Shown: positions 19,048 through 28,605, numbered from the stretch's first letter. The stretch: 61,307 bases of DNA from Planctomycetaceae bacterium (GCA_015485495.1 WFTL01000145.1:1-61307); one strand, 5' to 3'. Program-made: numbers and translations. The notes: generated by a model from the letters alone, not told the origin.

Positions 19048-20106
19048 GTGGACAGAGTTCTGGTGACAGGAAGCAGCGGTCTGATCGGTTCGGAAGCCGT
19101 GACGTTTTTCGACGATCTGGGCATGGACGTCACCGGTGTGGACAACAACATGCGGGCCGAGTTTTTCGGGCAGCGGGGAGACACGACCTGGAACCGGGAC
19201 CGGCTCCTGGCTTCGTGCCGGCGTTTCACGCACGAATCGATCGATATTCGCGATCGGGAAGCCGTGAACGAACTGTTTCGAAACAGCGCGTTCGATCTGG
19301 TGATTCACGCGGCCGCTCAGCCCAGCCACGATCTGGCTGCCAGTGTGCCGTTCAAGGATTTCGATGTGAACGCGGTCGGAACGCTGAATCTGCTGGAAAG
19401 CTGCCGGCAGCACTGCCCGGATGCGGTGTTCGTTTTCATGAGCACCAACAAGGTGTACGGCGACGGTCCCAACCGGATTGCTCTGAAAGAACTGGAAACC
19501 CGCTGGGAATACGACGACCCGCGGTACGAACACGGCATTTCCGAAGAATTTTCGATCGACGGCTGCCTGCATTCTCTGTTTGGGGCATCGAAGGTGGCCG
19601 CCGACGTGATGACTCAGGAATACGGCCGTTATTTCGGCATGAAAACGGGCGTGTTTCGCGGCGGCTGCCTGACCGGGCCGGCTCATTCCGGTGTGGAACT
19701 GCACGGGTTTTTGAGTTATCTGGTGGCTCAGGCGCTGAGAGAAGGGCCTTACACGATTTTCGGCTACAAGGGCAAACAGGTTCGGGATCAGATCCACAGC
19801 CACGACGTGATCAATGCATTCTGGCATTTCGCTCAGAATCCACGTCCCGGGGAGGTGTACAATCTGGGAGGCGGAAAAGGGAACGCGGCCAGTCTGCTGG
19901 AGTGTGTGGATCTGATCGAAGAGGCCAGCGGTCGGCGGCCGAAGCTGACGTACAGCGAGGAGAACCGCATTGGCGACCATATCTGTTACTATTCCGATCT
20001 GCGAAAGTTTCGCACACACTACCCGGACTGGGATCTGAAGTATTCGCTGTCGGAAATCGTTGAGCAGATGGTGGAGGCGGTTTCGGTGTCCGAAACAGGC
20101 GGCTGA
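19048..20106 (+). CDS. NAD-dependent epimerase, CDP-paratose 2-epimerase-like
   Basis: A protein of 352 residues of the extended short-chain dehydrogenase family. GTG start at 19048 preceded by AGAGGA. It has the [13 protein letters not shown] loop, [10 protein letters not shown], the [10 protein letters not shown] segment, [13 protein letters not shown] and FRGGCLTGP, then HGFLSYLV and [18 protein letters not shown] associate these last blocks with RfbE/TyvB, the CDP-paratose/CDP-tyvelose 2-epimerase. No CDP-glucose cytidylyltransferase, dehydratase or RfbH homologue is present, so the true substrate may be another nucleotide sugar. The classical Tyr of YxxxK is not obvious; the motif here is FGASK. 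Confidence 0.75.
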   Translation: MDRVLVTGSSGLIGSEAVTFFDDLGMDVTGVDNNMRAEFFGQRGDTTWNRDRLLASCRRFTHESIDIRDREAVNELFRNSAFDLVIHAAAQPSHDLAASVPFKDFDVNAVGTLNLLESCRQHCPDAVFVFMSTNKVYGDGPNRIALKELETRWEYDDPRYEHGISEEFSIDGCLHSLFGASKVAADVMTQEYGRYFGMKTGVFRGGCLTGPAHSGVELHGFLSYLVAQALREGPYTIFGYKGKQVRDQIHSHDVINAFWHFAQNPRPGEVYNLGGGKGNAASLLECVDLIEEASGRRPKLTYSEENRIGDHICYYSDLRKFRTHYPDWDLKYSLSEIVEQMVEAVSVSETGG

Positions 20107-20147
20107 TTTCGGCGGAGCCGTCGGGCAGGATCTGAAGGAGCGGATCG

Positions 20148-20930
20148 ATGCAGTTGTGGAAGTATATCAGGAGGCCGTCGGCCCTTCGCGATGTCTGGTA
20201 TTACCGTCGGAATCTTTCTGAGATTCGTCGTCTGGTGGATGAGTTTGCAGCAACCGACACGGAAGCGGCCCGGTATTTCGATGATGCCGTAACAGCGTAC
20301 ACCGAGGGAGGTGGATTTCGCTACGACAGGTCCTTTCAGGTGTACAAGCTCATCAGTCTGTATCGCCTGCTGAAGGAGCAGGATCCCGGCACCGTCCTGG
20401 AACTTGGGTCGGGCGGAACCACTGCGGTTCTGAATTTCTGGCTGATGCAGGCGGGGGATCGGAACATCGGTCGCCGCGCAACGGTGTTTGAAGAGTCTGA
20501 AAAATGGCAGCAGAACACTCGAAACGTGCTGTGCCGTCTGGGTGGAGTGCATTCCATGCTGGAAATCGTCCACAATCCGCGTGTGCAGCTCCGCCAGACA
20601 GCGCCTCGGACTTTTCGGTACAGTCAGGTGTACGACGGTGTTCCCGATTTTCTGATCATCGATGGTCCGTCAATGCGTGTGAACGGCGTTCGTTATGAGG
20701 ACAGTTATTCGGTTGATCTGGATGAGATTTCTGCGACAGGACTGCCCCGCACTGTCGTGATCGACAACCGTGTTGCGACGTACGAGTACGTCAGGTCGCG
20801 GTATGCAGATGTGTATTCTTTTGTGCCGTCGTCGAACTGGTCAATGAATTCGGAGCACCTGTGTCGGCATTCGATGAATTTTTATTCTGTACTGGTTCGT
20901 CAGGGGATTCCGGCAGACGGACAACGATGA
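20148..20930 (+). CDS. Class I SAM-dependent methyltransferase-like protein, unknown substrate
   Basis: A protein of 260 residues with a strong ribosome site (AAGGAG, seven bases before ATG). The central motif TVLELGSGGTTAVLNFWL (about 85-102) resembles the S-adenosylmethionine-binding motif I, and PDFLIIDGPS (about 167-176) sits where a methyltransferase acidic motif would be. No specific family was recognised. Its base composition is lower in GC (about 50-57 percent in lines I counted against about 62 percent next door), so it may have been acquired separately. Context suggests glycan modification; other nucleotide-binding functions cannot be excluded. Confidence 0.6.
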   Translation: MQLWKYIRRPSALRDVWYYRRNLSEIRRLVDEFAATDTEAARYFDDAVTAYTEGGGFRYDRSFQVYKLISLYRLLKEQDPGTVLELGSGGTTAVLNFWLMQAGDRNIGRRATVFEESEKWQQNTRNVLCRLGGVHSMLEIVHNPRVQLRQTAPRTFRYSQVYDGVPDFLIIDGPSMRVNGVRYEDSYSVDLDEISATGLPRTVVIDNRVATYEYVRSRYADVYSFVPSSNWSMNSEHLCRHSMNFYSVLVRQGIPADGQR

Positions 20931-21006
20931 TCACGGGCATGTGTGATCAGTGTGAAATTCTCCGATGTTCTGTGGAAATTCATCGGGCACTGCGCCAGGG
21001 TGACAG

Positions 21007-21711
21007 GTGAGTCTGGCGGAACGCATTCGGGTTCGCGGACCGGTCTGGCTGGGAAAGAAGGCGACTGCGAAGATGAGTGGTCGTCTGCTGGGAGCCATCT
21101 GTGCCGTCCGACTGAAACGGTGCGGCCGCGGTCTGTCGGCCGACGGGTGGATTCGGATGGATGTGGACCGCGGGTCCAGTGTGCAGGTGGGAGACGACTG
21201 CCGGTTCGGACGGCGTGTGCGACTGGTTTCCGTCCGTTTTCAGGCGACGGAATCGGCATCCCGTCTCGAAATCGGAAGCCGGTCTCATGTGAAGGACGAT
21301 GCGATCATTCTGGCACAATCCGGCATCGTGGAACTGGGGGAACGCTGTGGAGTGGGGCATCGGGCGGAGATTCACTGTCACCGGGCCCGTGTGACGATCG
21401 GCCAGGCGGTGCGACTGGCGGCCGAAGTGTATATCACGACGAACGGACACGAATTTGGTGATGCGGACATCCCGATCATGGATCAGGGGTCGCGGCATCA
21501 GGACGTGCGCATCGGCGACGACGTATGGATTGGTCGGCGGGCCATGGTTCTGCCGGGCGTGACGATCGGAGACGGAGCTGTTGTGGGAGCCGCGGCGGTC
21601 GTGACCCGGGATGTGGCTCCTGGCGACATCGTGGTCGGCGTGCCGGCCCGCAGGGTGTCGTCTCGGTTCCGGTCGGAAAAAGATTCTGCAGATGGTTCGG
21701 GTCAGCGATGA
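21007..21711 (+). CDS. Left-handed beta-helix acyltransferase (hexapeptide-repeat family)
   Basis: A protein of 234 residues; start GTG at 21007. The central and C-terminal parts contain hexapeptide repeats ([LIV]-G-x-x-x-x) and the CoA-binding tail DVWIGRRAMVLPGVTIGDGAVVGAAAVVTRDV followed by VVGVPAR, as in WcaF/LacA-like O-acetyltransferases. A TTNGHEFGD segment carries the probable catalytic histidine. It probably O-acetylates a sugar in this locus. ATGA overlap with the flippase gene downstream. Confidence 0.85.
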   Translation: MSLAERIRVRGPVWLGKKATAKMSGRLLGAICAVRLKRCGRGLSADGWIRMDVDRGSSVQVGDDCRFGRRVRLVSVRFQATESASRLEIGSRSHVKDDAIILAQSGIVELGERCGVGHRAEIHCHRARVTIGQAVRLAAEVYITTNGHEFGDADIPIMDQGSRHQDVRIGDDVWIGRRAMVLPGVTIGDGAVVGAAAVVTRDVAPGDIVVGVPARRVSSRFRSEKDSADGSGQR

Positions 21712-23150
21712 CGAACGATGCCGGCGGACACGAAGAGGACAGCGTGTCGGCGTCGTCTGCGGAAGAGCATCCGTCGGACAGCCGGCCGGCCGCATCGGCG
21801 TCGGTGCGGAATTCTGCGGGCGTGTTCATCACGCGGCTTGTCGTTCTGGTGGTGACGGTGGTTTCCGGTCTGTTGACGGCTCGTTATCTGGGAGCTCACC
21901 GGCGCGGGGTGTTCGCCGTGTTCGGACTGGCCGGGACGCTGCTGCTGCCGCTGTCGCAGTTCGGCATCGGCAATGCCGTGGTTTATTACACCAGCAGCCG
22001 CCGTTATGCCGTGTCGGCCGTGTTTGTGACGAGTCTGTTTCTGGCGGTGTTTCACGGGGTTCTGGCGGCGGCGGTTCTGCTGATTCTCAACGGAGCGGGA
22101 CTGCTGGGAGATCTGACGGCGTCCATGAAAGTCTGGCATCAGGTGTGCATTCTGATTCTGCTGCCGATCCAGGCGGCTCTGCTGATCCTGACCCGTCTGC
22201 TGATGGGAGATTCGCAGTTTGGTCTGAGCAACCGGGTGAATCTGGGACAGTCGTTTGTCCGGGCCGTTCTTCTGCTGGTGCTGGTGGCCGGACTGTCGTT
22301 CGGGCTGGATGGAGCGGTGGCATCCGTTGCGGTGGCGACAGCCGGAACCTGTTTCGTGCTCCTGGCGGATATGTGGAGACGTTACCGACCGGATCGAACA
22401 CTGGATTTCGGGTTCGCCCGGAAGGCCTATTCTTATGGAATCCGTTCGTGGTTCGGCATGCTGGCAACACGGGCGAATCTGCGTCTGGATGAGTTTCTCA
22501 TGGCGGTGTTCGCAACGCAGGCTTCTCTGGGACAGTATTCGGTGGTGCTCCGTCTGTCCGAACTGCTGTGGGTGTTTCCGGATTCGGTTGCTGTGGTGCT
22601 GTTCAATCGGCTGTCTGTGGCACCGGAATCCGAACGCAGTGACCTGCTGTGTCGGGTGCATCGGTCGGTTCTGTTCGTCACGGTGGCGGCATCGGCCGCT
22701 GCGGCGGCGGGGGCCTGGCTGTTTCTGGAACCGCTGCTGGGGGCGGACTATGCGGGCAGCCGGGTGCTGGTTCTGCTCCTGCTGCCGGGGGTCATCTGCC
22801 AGGCGGGATTCAAGGTGCTCAACAAATTCTTCGGAGCTTCCGGACAGCCGACCATCAACAGCGTGATCAGCACTCTGACGGCCGCTGTCGGCCTGCTGCT
22901 GTACGTGAGTCTGATTCCGCTGTGGGATGCCCGGGGAGCAGCCGTGGCCTGCAGCCTGACGTATCTGCTGTCTTTGTGTCTGGGAGTGGGATTCTTCCGT
23001 TTTCGTACGGGAACGCCGGTGAGCCGCCTGTTTCGCATCCGGCGTGCGGACATTCAGCAGGTCGGGGAAAACCTGCGGCGGGTGCTGTCCGGTGTTGTCC
23101 GGAAACCGTCCCGGAACAGTCGGCGTGATGTCCGGTCGGAGGGACGCTGA
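21708..23150 (+). CDS. Polysaccharide flippase, Wzx/MATE-like oligosaccharide exporter
   Basis: A protein of 480 residues with about 12-14 membrane segments, of the polysaccharide-biosynthesis exporter superfamily that flips undecaprenyl-linked repeat units across the inner membrane. I use the ATG at 21708, which overlaps the previous stop as ATGA; the longer frame to 21525 overlaps an acyltransferase and is not credible. After a polar N terminus of about 35 residues come the first helix pair with ARYLGAHRRGVFAVFGLAGTL, SRLLMGDSQF, and a late GASGQPTINSVISTL, all typical. It is the only flippase seen, so it should serve the lipid-linked product of the WecA- or PglC-like enzymes. Confidence 0.88.
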   Translation: MTNDAGGHEEDSVSASSAEEHPSDSRPAASASVRNSAGVFITRLVVLVVTVVSGLLTARYLGAHRRGVFAVFGLAGTLLLPLSQFGIGNAVVYYTSSRRYAVSAVFVTSLFLAVFHGVLAAAVLLILNGAGLLGDLTASMKVWHQVCILILLPIQAALLILTRLLMGDSQFGLSNRVNLGQSFVRAVLLLVLVAGLSFGLDGAVASVAVATAGTCFVLLADMWRRYRPDRTLDFGFARKAYSYGIRSWFGMLATRANLRLDEFLMAVFATQASLGQYSVVLRLSELLWVFPDSVAVVLFNRLSVAPESERSDLLCRVHRSVLFVTVAASAAAAAGAWLFLEPLLGADYAGSRVLVLLLLPGVICQAGFKVLNKFFGASGQPTINSVISTLTAAVGLLLYVSLIPLWDARGAAVACSLTYLLSLCLGVGFFRFRTGTPVSRLFRIRRADIQQVGENLRRVLSGVVRKPSRNSRRDVRSEGR

Positions 23151-23986
23151 TGCCGGCGGATGGGACAACGGGCCGAGCGGTTTCGCGTGTGCAGTCGCTG
23201 CTGCGTCAGTTGACAGCACCGGCGCGGATGCTGCCGGACTTTCTTATTATCGGAGCTCCCAAGGCGGGCACAACGTCTCTGTACGCCTATCTGTCCGATC
23301 ATCCGTGCATCCGGCCGGCCATCACCAAGGAAGTGCTGTTTTTCGATCGCCGTTTCGGTCGCGGACGGAACTACTACCGTAGTTGTTTTCCGATTCGTCC
23401 GCTGTCCGCGGGTCGGCAGATCATGACGGGGGAGGCCAGTCCGTACTATTTCCAGCATCCGCTCGTTCCTGAACGCGTGGCCGGCATGGTGCCGGGTGTG
23501 CGATGCATCGTGATTCTGCGGGATCCGGTGGAACGCGCGTGGTCTCACTACCGACACAACGTGCGTCATGGTCGGGAGACGCTGAGTTTTCGGGAAGCTC
23601 TGGAGCGGGAAGAGGAGCGGGCTGCTGCCGATCGGCAGAAGATGATGGAAAACAGTGTGTATTTTCCTGCCGGCTTTCTGCAATATTCCTATGTGGATGG
23701 CGGCAGGTACGCCACTCATCTGAAAAGGTGGGTGAAGCATTTTCCGCTGGACGGGCGGCTGCTGGTGCTGGAAAGCAGCCGGCTGTTTCGTCAGCCGCAG
23801 GAAACTCTGAAGAAGGTCACGGAATTTCTCGGACTTCCGGAATTTCGTCCCGACGGGGTTCGTGCAGAAAACGTGGGGATACGGATGGAGGAAGATCCCG
23901 AAGTGATGGAGTACCTGACGGGGGTTTTTCGTGAAGAGAACGAGGAACTGTTCCGGATGATCGGACGCCGGTTCGACTGGCGATGA
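23150..23986 (+). CDS. PAPS-dependent sulfotransferase
   Basis: A protein of 278 residues; ATG at 23150 shares its A with the preceding stop. The 5'-phosphosulfate loop APKAGTTSL (Lys38) and the 3'-phosphate motif LRDPVERAWSHY (Arg124, Ser132) are intact, and the layout resembles heparan-sulfate N-/O-sulfotransferases. It should transfer sulfate from PAPS to a hydroxyl or amino group of the glycan or its lipid-linked precursor. There is no signal peptide, so sulfation probably happens on the cytoplasmic side before flipping. Coupled to the flippase gene. Confidence 0.9.
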   Translation: MPADGTTGRAVSRVQSLLRQLTAPARMLPDFLIIGAPKAGTTSLYAYLSDHPCIRPAITKEVLFFDRRFGRGRNYYRSCFPIRPLSAGRQIMTGEASPYYFQHPLVPERVAGMVPGVRCIVILRDPVERAWSHYRHNVRHGRETLSFREALEREEERAAADRQKMMENSVYFPAGFLQYSYVDGGRYATHLKRWVKHFPLDGRLLVLESSRLFRQPQETLKKVTEFLGLPEFRPDGVRAENVGIRMEEDPEVMEYLTGVFREENEELFRMIGRRFDWR

Positions 23987-24030
23987 TCGTTGTTCAGAAG
24001 AGTCCTTCAGAACGATGACGGAGGTGTGAA

Positions 24031-24918
24031 ATGAGGGTTCAGGATCTGCTTCCGGTGCGGGCGGTGACATCGGCGAAACTGGTCAACAGCCCGGTGTTCA
24101 ATCGCATGGGGCTTCAGGTGGCCCGAACGTACGTGGCCCGCGGCATGTACCATCTGCGGCGAACGCCGCGGCATCCGGAAGTGGAGGAGTATGTGGATCG
24201 GCTGCGCCGGGACGGCATGGTGACGATCGAAAATTTCCTTCCGTCCGATGTGTTCGATGCTGTCTGCGAAGAAAGCCGGGCTTTGATGGATGATGAATCG
24301 ATGGTTCAGAAGCGGATGCACGGACCGACTCACTATGACATCGCTGTACTGAACAGGATTCCCGCGGAACGCCGCAGTGCCATCGGGAATTTCTACGCCG
24401 ATCCGCGGCTGAAGGGTCTGCTGGAGTGTGCGGAACGGCGTTCGTTCGAAATGGAATGTGCCCATCGCTGCATCGAACGGGTTCGGCAGGGAGAAGAAAC
24501 CACAGAGGGAGATCCGGAAACGGAGCTGCATTCGGACATTTTCTTTTCGACGCACAAGGCGTGGCTTTATCTCACAGATGTGCGGCCCCAGGACGGTCCT
24601 TTGGTGTATGTCCCGGGATCGCATCGACTGAGCCGTGTGCAGGCGCGGGAAATCTATCGGCACAGTTGCGCACCGGATACGCCGTCCCGGAGAATCCGGC
24701 AGGAAGAACTGGATCGGCTGGGCCTGGCTGAGACCGTTCTGGAGTGTCCCAGGAACACGCTCGTCGTCGCGGATGTCTGCGGATATCACAGACGTTCTGT
24801 GGGAGAACCCGGAGGGGAACGGATGGCGCTGCACTGCAGCATCCGGCGTCAGCCGTTTCTCGGATTTCTGGACCGGATTCTGGATCGGCGCATTCTGCGT
24901 GAGGCGGCTTCGGCATGA
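24031..24918 (+). CDS. Phytanoyl-CoA dioxygenase (PhyH)-like Fe(II)/2-oxoglutarate oxygenase
   Basis: A protein of 295 residues with a good ribosome site (GGAGGTG) before ATG. It has the double-stranded beta-helix signature: His167-Ser168-Asp169 (LHSDIF), a GPLVYVPGSHRLSR turn that fits the PhyH fold, and the distal His253 (GYHRRS) followed by an Arg-rich 2-oxoglutarate site. It should hydroxylate a small molecule, sugar or lipid; PhyH proteins are common in glycan and natural-product clusters and the substrate cannot be predicted. ATGA overlap with the FkbM gene. Confidence 0.82.
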   Translation: MRVQDLLPVRAVTSAKLVNSPVFNRMGLQVARTYVARGMYHLRRTPRHPEVEEYVDRLRRDGMVTIENFLPSDVFDAVCEESRALMDDESMVQKRMHGPTHYDIAVLNRIPAERRSAIGNFYADPRLKGLLECAERRSFEMECAHRCIERVRQGEETTEGDPETELHSDIFFSTHKAWLYLTDVRPQDGPLVYVPGSHRLSRVQAREIYRHSCAPDTPSRRIRQEELDRLGLAETVLECPRNTLVVADVCGYHRRSVGEPGGERMALHCSIRRQPFLGFLDRILDRRILREAASA

Positions 24919-25898
24919 CGGGCAACAGCGTTTCAGTGAAGGATCTGCCGGAAGGGGCCGAAGTGTGCGGCGAGCGGCAGTCTGTGCAGGGTGCGCTGAA
25001 AGCGTGGCTGCGTCGTCAGCCGAAAGTCCGCTGGATGGCCGCAGAATATCGGCTGCGGCGCAAGTACGGGTTTCGGCTGCCGGATCATGTGGTTCTTCCG
25101 AATTCCGGAGCTCCCATGTTTCTGGATCGAACGGAGCAGCGGGCCCGGCAGCTTCTGCTGGGCGATGCGACCGGCCAGGGGCTTCTGAAGAACATCTGGC
25201 ATCTGGCCATCAGTCGCCTGCAGCCGTGCGTCGTCGTGGATGTGGGGGCCAACTACGGAGAATTTCTGTTCGGTGAACGGTATCCGGCAGACTGCCGCGT
25301 GATCGGCATCGAAGCGAATGCCGCTCTGGAACAGTGGCTGCGCCGGTCCCGTGAGCATCATCCGGATCGGGACCGGATCATCGTCGAAACGGCGATTGCC
25401 GCGGAATCTTCGGGAGAGTCCCGTTCGTTTTTTCTGAGTACGTATTCATCCGGGAGATCGTCGGCCATCGAACGGAACGACGGCGGCTGGAAACGTCAGG
25501 ACTGCACGACTGTGGCGGTGGATGATCTGGCGGCCGACGTGGATGTGGCCGACCGCAGCGTTGTGTTCAAGATCGATGTCGAAGGCTATGAATCTCAGGT
25601 GCTGGCCGGCATGAGAAATCTTGTGTCACGGGCTCGAACGGTCCTGGGGATCATCGAATTCAACAGCGCATTCATTGAGGAAGCCGGGTGCTGCCCGGCG
25701 GAGTTTCTTCAGGACCTGGCAGGCACCTTTCGGATTGCCGCTCTGGCCCGCCGGCGACCGCCTGTGCTGCTGGACAATCCGTCTCTGGATGTGCTCCGCC
25801 AGGTGACCGGATCGTCCGGCGACGATGTGGAGCTGGATCTGGTGCTGCTGTCCGACGCGGACCAGTTCGCTCTGGTGATGGAGGGCTTCAGCGGGTGA
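24915..25898 (+). CDS. FkbM family methyltransferase
   Basis: A protein of 327 residues with the SAM-binding motif VVDVGANYGEFLFGER (about 99-114), a VIGIEANAALEQWL motif, and VVFKIDVEGYESQVLAGM (the FkbM signature, about 217-234). It probably O-methylates a sugar hydroxyl. Start ATG at 24915 overlaps the PhyH-like gene; the end overlaps the next gene as GTGA, giving a four-gene coupled block. Confidence 0.88.
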   Translation: MTGNSVSVKDLPEGAEVCGERQSVQGALKAWLRRQPKVRWMAAEYRLRRKYGFRLPDHVVLPNSGAPMFLDRTEQRARQLLLGDATGQGLLKNIWHLAISRLQPCVVVDVGANYGEFLFGERYPADCRVIGIEANAALEQWLRRSREHHPDRDRIIVETAIAAESSGESRSFFLSTYSSGRSSAIERNDGGWKRQDCTTVAVDDLAADVDVADRSVVFKIDVEGYESQVLAGMRNLVSRARTVLGIIEFNSAFIEEAGCCPAEFLQDLAGTFRIAALARRRPPVLLDNPSLDVLRQVTGSSGDDVELDLVLLSDADQFALVMEGFSG

Positions 25899-27406
25899 GT
25901 GTCTGTGCCCGTGATGAGTGCCGCATGCGCGGGGATTCTGCGGAAACCGCGCATGTCTGTTATCTGGTGTCGCACGGATTTGCGGCACGGATGATTCTCC
26001 AGTCGACACTCATTCCGGAACTGGCATCCCGGGGCATTCGGACGACGCTTCTTTGTCCGGACGGGGCCGATGGGGAGCTTCAAAGCTACGCCCGGGACGG
26101 CGTACTCAGCATTCAGTCGGCGGCATTTCGTCTGAACCGGCTGACGCACGGGCAGATGACGGAGCTGCGCCGCTATCTGCGGGAACCTCTGGAAGACAAC
26201 GCAGCTTTGTGGTCGCGCCATCTGTACAACCGCAATGCGTCCAAAGGGTGGATTCGCCGGCGGGCCGATCTGTTTCTCATGCTGCACCGTCTGGCCTGGG
26301 GGAATCGGCCGGTCCAGGCATGTCTGGGAGCGGTCGACCGCATGGTCCACCGCTGCGGTCCGCTGCGGAGACAGCTTGCCGGACTGCGTCCGGATCTTGT
26401 CGTATCGACCTATCCGGTATCGGCGTTCGAATCATCGTGCCTGCTGGAAGCGCAGACACTTCAGATCCCCACGGTGGGGCACCTGCTGAGCTGGGACAAC
26501 ATCACGTGCAAAGGCCGGTTTGTTGCGGTTCCGGAATGGTTCGTGGCCTGGGGGCCCATCATGACGGCAGAACTGGAAGACCATTACCAGGTTCCGGCGG
26601 ACCGTGTGTTCGAATGCGGCGTGCCGCACTTCGACGCTCATCTGGAACTGTCCGACGATGCGGTGCGCAACCGGACTGTGGCGGAAATGGGGCTGGATCC
26701 GGATCGTCCCTGGCTGTTTTTCGGGATGAGTTCTCCGATTTTCGCTCCTCGGGAAATCGATATTGTGGAACGGCTGGCCCGGGAAGTGCAGGCCGACCGG
26801 TTCGGCCCGGACATGCAGCTTGTCGTGCGTCCGCACCCTCAGAATGTCACCGGTTATACGGCAGATCAGAGCTGGCTGCCGCGGCTGGAAGCGCTGCGGT
26901 CGTCTCGTGTGGGACTGAACATGCCGCAGCTTGTCAGCGGACAGCTCGCCTGGAACATGCAGCAGGAAGATCTGACGGTTCTGGTCAGTCTGCTGGGCGG
27001 CTGTTCGGTGTGTCTGAATTCCGGATCGACGCTGTCCATCGATGCTCTGTTTCATCGCAAACCGGTCATCGTGACGTTTTTCGACGGGGACGATGATCTT
27101 CCGGAATGGCAGTCGGCCAGGCGGATTCGCCGGTTTCCTCACTACGAAAAACTGCTGAAAACCGGAGGCGTGATTCCGGTTTTGTCGTTCGAGGAGCTGT
27201 TCGAATCCATTCAGGCGTGTCTGGACGATCCGGACGCCACCGCGGCATCTCGCGATTTCGCTCTCCGCCAGGAATGCGGTCCGACCGATGGCCAGGCGGC
27301 CGGCCGGGTCGCCGATGCTCTGAAAACCATTCTTCAGCAGCAGGCAGCGGTTCCGGCGGCTGTGTCGCCGAACGGTTCTGCCGGCTGTGAATCAGCAGGA
27401 CAATGA
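25895..27406 (+). CDS. Putative GT-B type transferase, CDP-glycerol glycerophosphotransferase-like
   Basis: A protein of 503 residues; GTG at 25895 overlaps the upstream stop (the ATG at 25925 is an alternative). The N half starts with HVCYLVSHGFAARMI and holds a GHLLSWDNITCKG segment. The C half has LVVRPHPQN (an R-P-H-P motif seen in CDP-glycerol and surface-carbohydrate transferases), then CLNSGSTLSIDALFHRKPVIVTFFDG, a donor-phosphate type loop. There is no membrane segment or signal. It probably transfers a sugar or glycerol-phosphate unit to the growing repeat, but the family assignment is by pattern only. Confidence 0.6.
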   Translation: MSVCARDECRMRGDSAETAHVCYLVSHGFAARMILQSTLIPELASRGIRTTLLCPDGADGELQSYARDGVLSIQSAAFRLNRLTHGQMTELRRYLREPLEDNAALWSRHLYNRNASKGWIRRRADLFLMLHRLAWGNRPVQACLGAVDRMVHRCGPLRRQLAGLRPDLVVSTYPVSAFESSCLLEAQTLQIPTVGHLLSWDNITCKGRFVAVPEWFVAWGPIMTAELEDHYQVPADRVFECGVPHFDAHLELSDDAVRNRTVAEMGLDPDRPWLFFGMSSPIFAPREIDIVERLAREVQADRFGPDMQLVVRPHPQNVTGYTADQSWLPRLEALRSSRVGLNMPQLVSGQLAWNMQQEDLTVLVSLLGGCSVCLNSGSTLSIDALFHRKPVIVTFFDGDDDLPEWQSARRIRRFPHYEKLLKTGGVIPVLSFEELFESIQACLDDPDATAASRDFALRQECGPTDGQAAGRVADALKTILQQQAAVPAAVSPNGSAGCESAGQ

Positions 27407-28605
27407 ATTCGAAGTCATCACCAGCAAGGATCCTGATCGTGTCCTGGCCCGTTCGGCCCGGTCGCGGCGGATCTGTGATCATTCTGGAAAACCTGATCAG
27501 GGGCTTCACGCCGGACGAAGTCGTTCTTCTGGGAGAACTGGCGCTGTGCGGTCGGCCCGTGGAACGTGATCCGAAGCGGCCTCAGACGTATTACTTTCGT
27601 TCCGGGTTTTCTCTGTTTGGACGCGGCGCCCGTTTTTTCGCCTGGTTCCGCTGGCTGCTGTTCCCGCTGCTGGTGCGGAAGATCTGCCGAGTGGCCAGAC
27701 GGGAACAGTGCGATTACATCCTGGGCATTTATCCGGACGACTACTACTGCTTTGCGGCGGTGACGGCGGCGAAACGGCTGGGGCTGCGGTTCAGTTCGTA
27801 TTTTCACAATACGTATCTGGACAATGCAGCAGCCGATCACCGCCGGGCGGTGAAGATCCAGCCCGAAATTTTCGCCCGATCGGAAGTCGTCTTCGTGATG
27901 AACGACGGCATGAAGACGTATTACGAATCGAAGTACGGGCTGCGCAATGCCGTGAGTCTGGTGCACACATTTCAGGATTTTCCGCCACTTTCTCCGCTTC
28001 CCGATCCGCCGCTCGCGGAACGGGACACGATTCGGCTCGTACTGTTCGGCAACTTCAATCAGTCCAATATCGAAGCCACGCAGCGGTTCATCGCCGCGGT
28101 GTCCGCTGATCCCCGCTGTTCGGTGTTCGTGTACACTCATGTGCCGATTCCGCTGCTGAAACTGCGAGGAATCGACACCGATGCGATCACGCACATGGGG
28201 TACATCGATGACGCCGACCTGCTGGACGAACTGCAGCAGTACGACATCATGGTTCTGACTCACGGGTTTCAGGGCGGTTATGGCGAGGTGGAGTATCGGA
28301 CGATTTTCCCGACCAGAACGATTCCCATGCTGCTTTCGGGCCGTCCGATTCTGATGCATTCGCCTCCGGATGCCTTTCTGTCCGATTTCGCCCGGCAGCA
28401 CGGCTGTGCCTGTCTGGTGGATGAACCGTCTGAAGAAGCGGTTCGTGCCGGACTGGAACGCATCGTCACCGACGCGAATTATGCTCAGGAACTGATCGAC
28501 CGTGCCAGAAAGACGGCCGAGCTGTTTCATGGTCCGCGGGTGATTCGCGGCATGAGAGAAGCGCTGGGAATGACCACCTCGCAGCCGGGCCGGTCGGATG
28601 AGTAG
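27403..28605 (+). CDS. Glycosyltransferase, GT-B fold (GT4-like)
   Basis: A protein of 400 residues; ATGA overlap with the preceding gene. The N-terminal Rossmann half has ILIVSWPVRPGRGGSVIILENL and a YFHNTYLDNAA acceptor-side segment. The C half has LVLFGNFNQSNIEATQRFI, a THMGYIDDADLLDELQQYDIMVL segment and TIPMLLSGRPILMHSP, similar in order to GT4 enzymes but without the classical E-x7-E motif in clean form. It is likely a cytoplasmic transferase in repeat-unit assembly; the sugar is unknown. Confidence 0.7.
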   Translation: MNSKSSPARILIVSWPVRPGRGGSVIILENLIRGFTPDEVVLLGELALCGRPVERDPKRPQTYYFRSGFSLFGRGARFFAWFRWLLFPLLVRKICRVARREQCDYILGIYPDDYYCFAAVTAAKRLGLRFSSYFHNTYLDNAAADHRRAVKIQPEIFARSEVVFVMNDGMKTYYESKYGLRNAVSLVHTFQDFPPLSPLPDPPLAERDTIRLVLFGNFNQSNIEATQRFIAAVSADPRCSVFVYTHVPIPLLKLRGIDTDAITHMGYIDDADLLDELQQYDIMVLTHGFQGGYGEVEYRTIFPTRTIPMLLSGRPILMHSPPDAFLSDFARQHGCACLVDEPSEEAVRAGLERIVTDANYAQELIDRARKTAELFHGPRVIRGMREALGMTTSQPGRSDE

